Shown: piece by piece, positions 56,570-64,000 of the stretch
Position numbering within the stretch: position 1 is the first letter of the stretch
How the letters are laid out: the number at the start of each line of letters is the position of its first letter
Origin: Devosia pacifica
Lineage (GTDB): Bacteria > Pseudomonadota > Alphaproteobacteria > Rhizobiales > Devosiaceae
NCBI RefSeq assembly: GCF_014652635.1
Contig: NZ_BMZE01000003.1
Location: 124,001 to 188,000 of the forward strand
Direction: 5' to 3'
Length of the DNA stretch: 64,000 nt
The notes under the pieces: generated by a model
Database searches by the model: none
What the model was told of the DNA's origin: nothing
What the model saw: the letters and a program-made list of their open reading frames with translations, nothing else
Position numbers and translations under genes: made by a program

Positions 56570-57765
56570 CAGTAAGCGCCCACATTGAGCGCATCCGCCA
56601 GGCCTTCTCCGGCGAGTGCGCCATCCTCGGGCCGCGCCTTGACCGACGACATATGGGCAGCCCCGCCGACCCGCAGACTGCTTGCAATCAGCATCCAGAA
56701 TCCCATTGCAAGGAAGAGGTCGACACACAGCGTGAAGGTGGCCAGCACGAGCAAATAGCCGAAAACGATTGCCAGCAGGACCAGGTAGGAATTCTGCAAC
56801 GCCACCGCCAATCGCGCCGGATCGAAGCCATCGGCAAAAGCCGCGGGCGCCACGGTCCCCAGGACCACGTAGCCGCCAAACGCGAGCACAGCGTAGGCAA
56901 GTGCAAGCGCCACGGCGAACTGGATCTGCAGGATCAGCAGATCGCCCCAGTGCAGCTTCAGACGCAGGCGGATATTGCCTATGCTGATGCTCGAGGCCAT
57001 GCGCGATATTTCGATGGCTCTGTAGATGCCGACCACCAGCCAAAGGAACAGCAGGCAACCGCCGCCGGCAAAGACCAGCTCTCCCAGGGCCTCATCGCTC
57101 ATCTGCGCTCTGTTGGACAAGACCCCTTCAAGCACACCGATCATGCCGAGGACGAAAACTGCAACGATCGCATAGCAGGCGAAATATGGCCCTGCGAGGT
57201 TGCGCGCCCTGCCCCGCATCAGGAAACGCTGATCGCCCCACCATGTGTTGTTGTACCGATAGCGCCACAGATCAGCAGCCATCAGCGGATAGATCAGCCC
57301 CAGCGTCACGACGAGAAGAATCGACCAGAAAAATCTGCGGAAGGCATAGCCCCAGGCATTGCCCTCGAGATCGAACCGGATCCCGCGCCACAAAGTGCGC
57401 GACAGCCTGAAGTCGCGGGCGCGAAAGATCGCGTAGCCTGTCAGGAACCACAGCACCACGCCGGCCCCGGCATATCCGAGGAGCGTTGCCTCGGACCCCT
57501 GGGTAGAGAGATAAAAGAAAAGTCCCCAGAGCGGCACGAAGATCGCTACCGCCAACAGAAAGCCGACCAGAAGCTGCACCGCGTTGCCGGTATATTCCAG
57601 CGCGTCGCCGTCGATATGGGTATGCGCCCAGTAGTAGCGACGCTTCTGGGTAACCAGCCAGAAGCGATAAAATCCAAGGGTCACGACCATCAACGCATAG
57701 CCACGCAACAGAATCGCCGCGAGGCCCCTGCGCGATCCCTTGAACTCGATCTGATCCGCCCTCAT
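56569..57765 (-). CDS. DUF898 (YjgN-like) multi-pass membrane protein
   Basis: A 398-aa protein with about eight helices and the DUF898 pattern FKGSRRGLAAILLRGYALMVVTLGFYRFW near the N-terminus. YjgN is an inner-membrane protein of unknown function. In many proteobacteria it is next to an M48 protease, as here, which suggests they act together in the envelope. Confidence 0.88.
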   Translation of the reverse strand: MRADQIEFKGSRRGLAAILLRGYALMVVTLGFYRFWLVTQKRRYYWAHTHIDGDALEYTGNAVQLLVGFLLAVAIFVPLWGLFFYLSTQGSEATLLGYAGAGVVLWFLTGYAIFRARDFRLSRTLWRGIRFDLEGNAWGYAFRRFFWSILLVVTLGLIYPLMAADLWRYRYNNTWWGDQRFLMRGRARNLAGPYFACYAIVAVFVLGMIGVLEGVLSNRAQMSDEALGELVFAGGGCLLFLWLVVGIYRAIEISRMASSISIGNIRLRLKLHWGDLLILQIQFAVALALAYAVLAFGGYVVLGTVAPAAFADGFDPARLAVALQNSYLVLLAIVFGYLLVLATFTLCVDLFLAMGFWMLIASSLRVGGAAHMSSVKARPEDGALAGEGLADALNVGAY

Positions 57766-57838
57766 TCACCCGCCCCCAGCCGCGAGCGACACTCTAGCGT
57801 GCGTTCGTGCGGGCTGGTAGCCGTGCGGGTGCCCTATG

Positions 57839-58468
57839 TCACGGGAACAGGCGCTGGCGCGACCATTGCGCTGTTTGACTCTCGCGCGTGAACTGCACCC
57901 GATCATGAAGCCGGAATTCACCATCCTTCCAGAATTCCATTACGGTTGGCAGGACGCGAAACCCGGACCAATGCGCCGGGCGGTCGATCTCACTCTCACC
58001 GATTTCGGCGGTCTTGCGTGCCACACGCGCCGCAAGCGCTGCACGGCTTTCGAGGGGGCGTGATTGATCCGAAACCGAAGAGGCAATGCGCGAGCCCTTG
58101 GAGCGCGAGGCAAAATACTTGTCCGCCTCTTCAGTGCTCACCTGCTCGACTGCGCCCCGAATCCGGATTTGGCGGCGCATGGATTTCCAGTGAAAGCATA
58201 GCGCCGCTTGAGAGTTGGCCAGCAATTGCTGGCCTTTGGCGCTCTCGAAATTGGTGAAGAAACAGTAGCCGCGCTCGTCCCGCTCATTCAGCAGCACCAT
58301 GCGCACGTCCGGCAGGCCGTTCTCATCGACGCTCGCGAGCGCCATGGCATTGGCATCGTTGACTTCGTTCTGCTGCGCGATGGCGAACCACTCCTCGAAG
58401 ACCGCGAATGGGTCGAGGGGCTCCAGGTCCGCATCATCAAACAGTCTGGCGGTGAGCGCTTCCGACAT
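57839..58468 (-). CDS. pdxH: Pyridoxamine 5'-phosphate oxidase
   Basis: A 209-aa FMN flavoprotein that makes pyridoxal 5'-phosphate. Motifs: VRMVLLNERDERGYCFFTNFES, ALCFHWKSMRRQIRIRG, and the C-terminal EFWKDGEFRLHDRVQF ... RLFP. Normal family length. Divergent from dnaJ-like gene across 124 bp, an order often seen in rhizobia. Confidence 0.94.
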   Translation of the reverse strand: MSEALTARLFDDADLEPLDPFAVFEEWFAIAQQNEVNDANAMALASVDENGLPDVRMVLLNERDERGYCFFTNFESAKGQQLLANSQAALCFHWKSMRRQIRIRGAVEQVSTEEADKYFASRSKGSRIASSVSDQSRPLESRAALAARVARKTAEIGESEIDRPAHWSGFRVLPTVMEFWKDGEFRLHDRVQFTRESQTAQWSRQRLFP

Positions 58469-58592
58469 CGATCAAACCTCGTCTTTTGCCAATCTGGCGT
58501 TCTGCCCTTCACTGGACATCGCAAAGGGGCACCGCCATATAGAGAGCTAAATGGATGGGCTGCAATGCCCGCATACCGATCGATTGGAGACC

Positions 58593-59531
58593 ATGCGCGA
58601 TCCATATACCGTTCTGGGAGTCGACCGTTCGGCAAGCGACAAGGACATCAAATCCGCTTACCGCCGGATGGCCAAGGCGTATCATCCAGACCAGAATCCA
58701 GACAATCCAGGGGCCCAGGCGAAGTTCTCCGAGGCCACGACCGCTTACGACCTGCTGAGCGATACGACCAAGCGCGCGCAGTATGACCGCGGCGAGATCG
58801 ACGCCGAGGGCAATCCGCGCTTTGCAGGCTTCGGCGGTAGCGGTGCCGGTGGCTTTCAGCAGCGTGGCGCCCGTTCGTCCGCTGGCGGCGGATTTTCTGC
58901 CGAGGACATTCTCAAGGAATTCATGAGCGGCTTCGGCGGCCAGCCGCGCGGTGGCGCCCAGCGCGGTGCCGGCGGCGCCCAATGGGATCCGTTCGCCGGC
59001 CAGACGCGCCAGGGTCCCGGCGGCATGAAGGGCGAAGATATCTCGGCCACCGTCACCGTGAGCCTCGAGCAGGCGCAGCAGGGCGGCTCGGCTCCCGTTC
59101 GCATGCCCACAGGCAAGACGCTGTCGGTGAAATTGCCGAAACGGGTCGAGGACGGCCAGCAGATCCGCCTCAAGGGCCAGGGTCATCCATCAGGTTTTGG
59201 CGAGCCTGGCGATGCGCTGATCACGGTGCGATTCGAGCGGCACAAGACGTTCCGGCGCGATGGGCATGATTTGCGCACCGATCTTCCGATCACGCTTTAT
59301 GAGGCCGTACTCGGCACCAAGGTGCGCGTCCCGACGCTCGAGGGCTCAGTGGAGTTGAACCTGCCGCCCGGCGTCGACACGTCAAAGTCGCTGCGGGTCA
59401 AAGGCAAGGGCCTTTATGACGGGGATCTATACGTCAATCTCAAGGTGGTGCTGCCGCCAGGGGGCGATCCGGATCTCGAAAGCCTGATGCGGTTCTGGCG
59501 CGACCAGAAGCCCTACAAGGTCCGCGACTAG
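58593..59531 (+). CDS. DnaJ-class co-chaperone (CbpA-like, no zinc finger)
   Basis: A 312-aa type II J-protein. Residues 1-70 are a J domain with the HPD motif (YHPDQNP), then a Gly/Phe-rich linker (~80-145), then the two beta-barrel C-terminal domains (TVTVSLEQAQQG ... LPPGVDTSKSLRVKGKG). The Cys-rich zinc finger of DnaJ is missing. It would help DnaK. The start at 58593 follows GGAGA. Its stop converges with the Sua5-type gene with a 4-bp overlap. Confidence 0.9.
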   Translation: MRDPYTVLGVDRSASDKDIKSAYRRMAKAYHPDQNPDNPGAQAKFSEATTAYDLLSDTTKRAQYDRGEIDAEGNPRFAGFGGSGAGGFQQRGARSSAGGGFSAEDILKEFMSGFGGQPRGGAQRGAGGAQWDPFAGQTRQGPGGMKGEDISATVTVSLEQAQQGGSAPVRMPTGKTLSVKLPKRVEDGQQIRLKGQGHPSGFGEPGDALITVRFERHKTFRRDGHDLRTDLPITLYEAVLGTKVRVPTLEGSVELNLPPGVDTSKSLRVKGKGLYDGDLYVNLKVVLPPGGDPDLESLMRFWRDQKPYKVRD

Positions 59532-60457
59532 CGCGGCGCCGCGGCACGTTTCAGCCGATCGTTGATCGCCTCGCCGAGCCCCGTTGCGGGTATCGGTGCG
59601 ACGGCAATCGGGGCATCGCCCGCGTCGTCGAGCATATGCAGTACCGAGAACAGATTATACGCCGCCTCGCGCAGGTCGCCGCTGGGCGACAAATTGGCGG
59701 CCGCCAATCCTGACGGATCAGCGCCGAAGCCGATATAGCGTTCGCCCTCACCGGGCGCATCGGCGTTGAGCCGCAATCGTGCGCGCGGCGCGTAATGGCT
59801 GGCGAGCATGCCTGGCGACGCAATGGCCGCCCCTTCCTCAGCCAACGGGATCGGCATGCCGATTTGCTGCTCCAGCGCATCGCGCGCCATTGCGCCGGCA
59901 CGCAATTGCACCGGTCGGTCGCCGATCAAGGAAATGATGGTCGATTCCACCCCGGCTTCAGCGCGCCCGCCATCCAGCACCGGCACTTGATCGGCGAAGA
60001 GGCTTTTTACCTGTGCCGCCGATGTCGGTGACAAACGCCCGGACGGATTTGCCGAAGGCGCGGCCAGCGGTTCGCCGACTTCAGCGATCAGATCTCGCGC
60101 CAGCGGGTGCGCCGGAATGCGGATGCCCACAGTATCGAGACCCGCCGTCACAAGATCGGAGAGCCCTGCGCCCTCGGCCAGCGGCAATACCAATGTGAGA
60201 GACGCCGGCCAGACCTGTGCGAACCGCTCCGCCAATGGCGTAAATTGCGCGAAGCGGCGCGCCATGCCCAGATCGGCGCAGTGAACGATCAGTGGATTGA
60301 ACCGCGGCCGCTGCTTGGTCTCGTAAATTGCGAGCACGGCGTTGCTGTCGCGCGCTTTGGCGCCGAGCCCATAAACGGTCTCCGTCGGAAACGCGCAAAT
60401 GCCGCCGGCCCGCAGCAATGCGGCAGCGTCCTCTACCGTTTGCGGATGGTTGGCCAT
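59528..60457 (-). CDS. L-threonylcarbamoyladenylate synthase (Sua5/YwlC type)
   Basis: A 309-aa enzyme that makes threonylcarbamoyl-AMP for the t6A37 modification of tRNA. The YrdC domain has FPTETVYGLGAKA and SANPSGRLSPT; a C-terminal Sua5 domain (SPGMLASHYAPRARLRL, ~210-309) makes it the longer Sua5 type. The start at 60457 follows GGAG; the frame at 60514 is longer and unconserved. Confidence 0.93.
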   Translation of the reverse strand: MANHPQTVEDAAALLRAGGICAFPTETVYGLGAKARDSNAVLAIYETKQRPRFNPLIVHCADLGMARRFAQFTPLAERFAQVWPASLTLVLPLAEGAGLSDLVTAGLDTVGIRIPAHPLARDLIAEVGEPLAAPSANPSGRLSPTSAAQVKSLFADQVPVLDGGRAEAGVESTIISLIGDRPVQLRAGAMARDALEQQIGMPIPLAEEGAAIASPGMLASHYAPRARLRLNADAPGEGERYIGFGADPSGLAAANLSPSGDLREAAYNLFSVLHMLDDAGDAPIAVAPIPATGLGEAINDRLKRAAAPR

Positions 60458-60546
60458 GTTTCGTGATCGCTCCGGCGTTTGCCGCTGTTTGACAAGGCCG
60501 GAGCGAGCCGTCAAGAAAGGCGTAAAGAAGGCTTGAGGGGTCGAAT

Positions 60547-61482
<936 letters not shown>

Positions 61483-61525
61483 GCCGCTACATCCGCAATC
61501 CCACGCTCGCTTGCAAGGAGGCCCC

Positions 61526-61777
61526 ATGGCCGAACCCACCAATGAGGACATCAAGGCGCTCAGCTTCGAGGCCGCGCTATCGCAGCTGGAAGAAATTGTT
61601 CAAAAGCTCGAAAGCGGGCGCGCCCCTCTTGCGGAATCCATCGCCATTTATGAACGCGGCGAGGCACTCAAGCAGCATTGCGAGACCTTGTTGAAGACCG
61701 CGGAAGCGCGGATCGAAAAGATCACGCTGTCACGTGACGGCAAGCCTACGGGCGTCGAACCGCTCGACGCGAACTAG
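61526..61777 (+). CDS. xseB: Exodeoxyribonuclease VII small subunit
   Basis: An 83-aa helical protein with the XseB core [35 protein letters not shown]. It pairs with XseA to degrade single-stranded DNA. AAGGAGG precedes the ATG at 61526. In many rhizobia xseB is next to the HDAC-like gene and dxs. Confidence 0.93.
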   Translation: MAEPTNEDIKALSFEAALSQLEEIVQKLESGRAPLAESIAIYERGEALKQHCETLLKTAEARIEKITLSRDGKPTGVEPLDAN

Positions 61778-61780
61778 GCG

Positions 61781-62380
61781 ATGCAGCAATCCAATCTGCG
61801 CACGCTGCGCATTGTCAGAATGGTTCTTTGGGCGCTTGTGGTGGTCGTCGCCATCGGCGCGAGCGCGCTCTATTTCCTGAGGCCGCCTGAGCGACCGTTG
61901 GGACTTAACGGGCAATCCTTCGCGATGACGTCGCTTGATGGCGAGCAGTTCACCGAAGCAGACTTGCGTGGCACGCCGAGCCTTTTGTTCTTCGGCTTCA
62001 CGCACTGCCCGGATGTGTGCCCGACAACGCTCGGCGATACAGCCTACTGGCGAGATCGGCTGGACCTGTCGCAGGACGATCTGCGCGTCATCTTCGTCAC
62101 CGTCGATCCGCAACGCGATACCCAGGAGCAGCTCGAAGGCTATCTCGCCGGCTGGGACGGCTCGGTCATCGGCCTGCGCGGCACCGAGGAGCAGACCGAG
62201 GACATCAAATCGGCCTTTGGTGTCTTCTCGGAAAGGGTCGGAGACGGCGACGAGTACACCGTCAATCACACCGCCTCCGTCTTCATGATCGACGATGATG
62301 GCAGCTTCGAAGGCACGATTGCCTATCAGGAAGATACCGAAACCGCGTTGGCCAAGATCGAGCGGCTGGTCGAGGGGTGA
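61781..62380 (+). CDS. SCO1/SenC-family copper protein
   Basis: A 199-aa protein with one N-terminal transmembrane anchor (VLWALVVVVAIGASALYFL) and a periplasmic thioredoxin-fold domain with the copper motif FGFTHCPDVCP and a downstream NHT His. SCO proteins deliver copper to cytochrome oxidase. It starts 3 bp after xseB and overlaps tlyA by 4 bp. Confidence 0.92.
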   Translation: MQQSNLRTLRIVRMVLWALVVVVAIGASALYFLRPPERPLGLNGQSFAMTSLDGEQFTEADLRGTPSLLFFGFTHCPDVCPTTLGDTAYWRDRLDLSQDDLRVIFVTVDPQRDTQEQLEGYLAGWDGSVIGLRGTEEQTEDIKSAFGVFSERVGDGDEYTVNHTASVFMIDDDGSFEGTIAYQEDTETALAKIERLVEG

Positions 62381-63113
62381 GCGAGCGGATCAGGCTTGAC
62401 CAGGCGCTCGAGCAGCGCGGCCTTCTTGGGTCGCGTGCCCGCGCCCGCGATGCCGTCAAGCGCGGCACCGTCAAGGTCAACGGCATCCCCGCCAGCAAGC
62501 CACACCAGCCCGTCGGGCCCGACGATGTCCTGACCCTCGATGATCCGGCGGCGCAGTATGTCTCGCGCGCGGTGCTGAAGCTGATTGCTGGCCTCGATGC
62601 AGCGGGACTTTCGGATCTCGCCGGCTCGGTTTGCCTTGATGTCGGTGCCTCGACCGGCGGCTTCACCCAGGTGCTGCTGGAGCGCGGCGCATCGAAAGTC
62701 TATGCCGTTGATGTCGGGCACGACCAGTTGCATCCCAATCTCCGCGCCGAACCTAGGGTTCTCAGCTTCGAGGGTACCAATGCGCGTGAGTTGACGCGCG
62801 AGAACGTGCCCGATTCGATCGACCTGCTGGTCTGCGATATCAGCTTCGTGTCCGTCACCAAGGTGCTCGCAGCGCCGCTCTCGCTCTGCCGCGAAGGTGC
62901 GCTGGCGATCATCCTGTTCAAGCCGCAATTCGAGGTTGGTCGCGACAATGTCGGTCGCGGCGGCATCGTCAGCGATCCCAATGCCATCGCCGAGGCGCTT
63001 GCGGCAATGACAGGCTTTGTCGAAGAGCTCGGCTGGCGGCGCCTTCATGCCCTCCCCTCCCCGATGGCAACAGCGAAACTGTCACAGTCTTTGTCTATGA
63101 TCGGATGGTCTGA
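62377..63113 (+). pseudogene. tlyA: TlyA-family rRNA methyltransferase, frame broken near the 3' end
   Basis: The N-terminal S4 domain (RLDQALEQRGLLGSRARARDAVKRG) and the SAM domain (LDVGASTGGFTQVLL, DISFVSVTKVL, KPQFEVGR) are intact. The normal C-terminus should read ...SP-x-DGNSE-type. Here the frame passes through ALPSPMATAKLSQ and runs into the next gene. One base back, the frame reads DGNSETVTVFVYDRMV and stops at 63113. A missing C in the run cctcccctcccc before 63063 explains this. Corrected length is about 245 aa, normal for the family. It may be a sequencing or assembly error. Confidence 0.82.
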
Positions 63114-63129
63114 ACCGTCAGGGTCGATC

Positions 63130-63393
63130 ATGCTGAGCTACCTGCTCACCCCGATGCTGGTCGTCATGTTTCTCGTCGGGCTGATCCTTGCGCCGACGCC
63201 GATCCCTATTGGTCTGCCGGTCATGGCTCTGGCGCTGGTCCTCCTGATCAGCACAAATCCCCAAGCCGCCAATCAGCTTCTGCTCTGGCGGCGGCGCTGG
63301 CCACGGCTCGATGCGGCTTTCCGCGCCATCGAGGATCGCGCCGGCCCGCGTCTCGGCGCAACGCTGCGACGAACACGGCCGCCGCGTCAGTAA
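63130..63393 (+). CDS. Small membrane protein (87 aa)
   Basis: In the uncorrected frame this is the C-terminal tail of tlyA; with the frameshift fixed it is a separate gene starting ATG at 63130. Its product has two helices ([31 protein letters not shown]) and a basic tail, without any TlyA similarity. Its stop overlaps the end of aroC by 7 bp. Confidence 0.65.
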   Translation: MLSYLLTPMLVVMFLVGLILAPTPIPIGLPVMALALVLLISTNPQAANQLLLWRRRWPRLDAAFRAIEDRAGPRLGATLRRTRPPRQ

Positions 63394-64000
63394 CCGATCG
63401 CGCCGTCGCGTCCGGTCTGGCCGCGATGCCGGAGCTTATGGTCGGCGAGGACACATGCCATCATCGCTTCACCAACAGGCACTGCGCGAATGCCGACACA
63501 CGGGTCGTGGCGCCCTTTGGTGACGACATCCGTGTCTTCGTTGCTAGTCGTCACCGTCTGGCGCGGCGTCAGAATCGATGAGGTCGGCTTTACCGCGAAG
63601 CGCACCACCACCGGATCACCGTTGGAGATACCGCCAAGGATGCCACCCGCCTGGTTTGACAGGAAATACGGCGTATCGGCACCGGCCCGCATCTGGTCGG
63701 CATTGTCGATTCCGGTCAGTTCCGCGGCATCGAACCCCGCCCCGATTTCGACAGCCTTCACGGCGTTGATCGACATCATCGCGGAGGCCAGGTCGGCGCT
63801 GAGCTTGCCATAGATAGGGGCGCCCCAGCCCACCGGCACATTCTCCGCAACCACCTCGATGACGGCTCCGACGGAGTTGCCCTGTTTGCGCACGTCATCA
63901 AGGTAGTCTGCCCATAGTGCCGCCGCCTTTGGATCGGCGCAGAAGAACGGGTTCTTGCCAACCTCGTCCCAATCGAAATTCGCATAATCGATCTTGTGCG
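63387..64000 (-). CDS. aroC: Chorismate synthase, 3' part
   Basis: The C-terminal ~204 residues are in the window; the start lies beyond 64000. Conserved AroC motifs present are [33 protein letters not shown], the [28 protein letters not shown] stretch, and [21 protein letters not shown]. It makes chorismate from 5-enolpyruvylshikimate-3-phosphate, the last step of the shikimate pathway. Confidence 0.95.
   Translation of the reverse strand, partial: HKIDYANFDWDEVGKNPFFCADPKAAALWADYLDDVRKQGNSVGAVIEVVAENVPVGWGAPIYGKLSADLASAMMSINAVKAVEIGAGFDAAELTGIDNADQMRAGADTPYFLSNQAGGILGGISNGDPVVVRFAVKPTSSILTPRQTVTTSNEDTDVVTKGRHDPCVGIRAVPVGEAMMACVLADHKLRHRGQTGRDGAIGY

Noticed and set aside
56554..57891. 445-codon plus-strand frame antisense to the DUF898 gene
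   Set aside because: Its product is Gln/His/Arg-rich without domains, a shadow of the membrane protein gene.

Overview
The window (about 60-63% G+C by eye) looks like chromosomal DNA of an alphaproteobacterium of the Hyphomicrobiales (rhizobial order), perhaps near Devosia or Pelagibacterium; the genus is a guess from gene content. Pointers are the RhaD/RhaI-type rhamnose genes, a DUF1127 mini-gene, the pdxH/dnaJ pair next to aroC, the HDAC-like/xseB/tlyA order, and alphaproteobacterial families such as COG3904-like and DUF4287.

Layout. 0-3.2 kb: end of a rhamnose operon (rhaD, rhaI), a Cys-tRNA(Pro) deacylase and a 47-aa DUF1127 protein. 3.4-8 kb: a self-regulated copper operon copA-cueR-copZ behind a MerR-type promoter, then a metallo-beta-lactamase-fold hydrolase and BioY. 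8-12 kb: a more A+T-rich regulatory patch with a LuxR-type AHL-sensor solo, a FixJ-like regulator with a pseudo-receiver, a degenerate EAL-like protein and tiny membrane or lipoprotein genes. 12-15.9 kb: DUF4287, TerC, a NYN/OST-HTH protein, tRNA-Pro(CGG), tRNA-Gln(TTG) and TauE.

15.8-25 kb: a divergent locus with a GsiA-like double ATPase, gamma-glutamyltransferase homologue, NagB and a ROK regulator on the minus strand, facing a peptide-type binding protein and two permeases, followed by an isochorismatase-family remnant. 25-34.5 kb: a carbohydrate ABC importer operon (UgpC-type ATPase, Gfo/Idh/MocA, two permeases, binding protein, IolE-like TIM barrel, BadF-type kinase, SIS protein) with a divergent ROK repressor and a 10-bp-arm palindrome between them. 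Together these two loci suggest import and breakdown of amino sugars or their peptide or gamma-glutamyl conjugates.

34.6-36.6 kb: glycolipid-binding domain protein and glycosyltransferase. 36.8-46.9 kb: two potassium uptake systems back to back, a TrkH/TrkA pair and the full kdpFABCDE operon; kdpA is split by a single-base frameshift. 47-48.7 kb: divergent VOC/MarR pair and a YciE-like protein. 49-57.8 kb: a cluster of secreted and membrane proteins of mostly unknown function (PH-like membrane protein, ClpP-like periplasmic protein, small exported proteins, NlpC/P60-like, NikR, DUF1499, M48 protease, DUF898). 57.8-64 kb: housekeeping genes pdxH, dnaJ-like, Sua5-type synthase, HDAC-like, xseB, SCO, tlyA (apparent frameshift near its 3' end), a small membrane protein and the end of aroC.

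The points most worth a second look are the two apparent frameshifts, the CueR promoter that fixes the copA start, the unknown envelope cluster at 49-53.6 kb, the LuxR solo/pseudo-receiver/EAL-like trio, several mini-genes below normal gene-calling length, and a degenerate intergenic repeat family.
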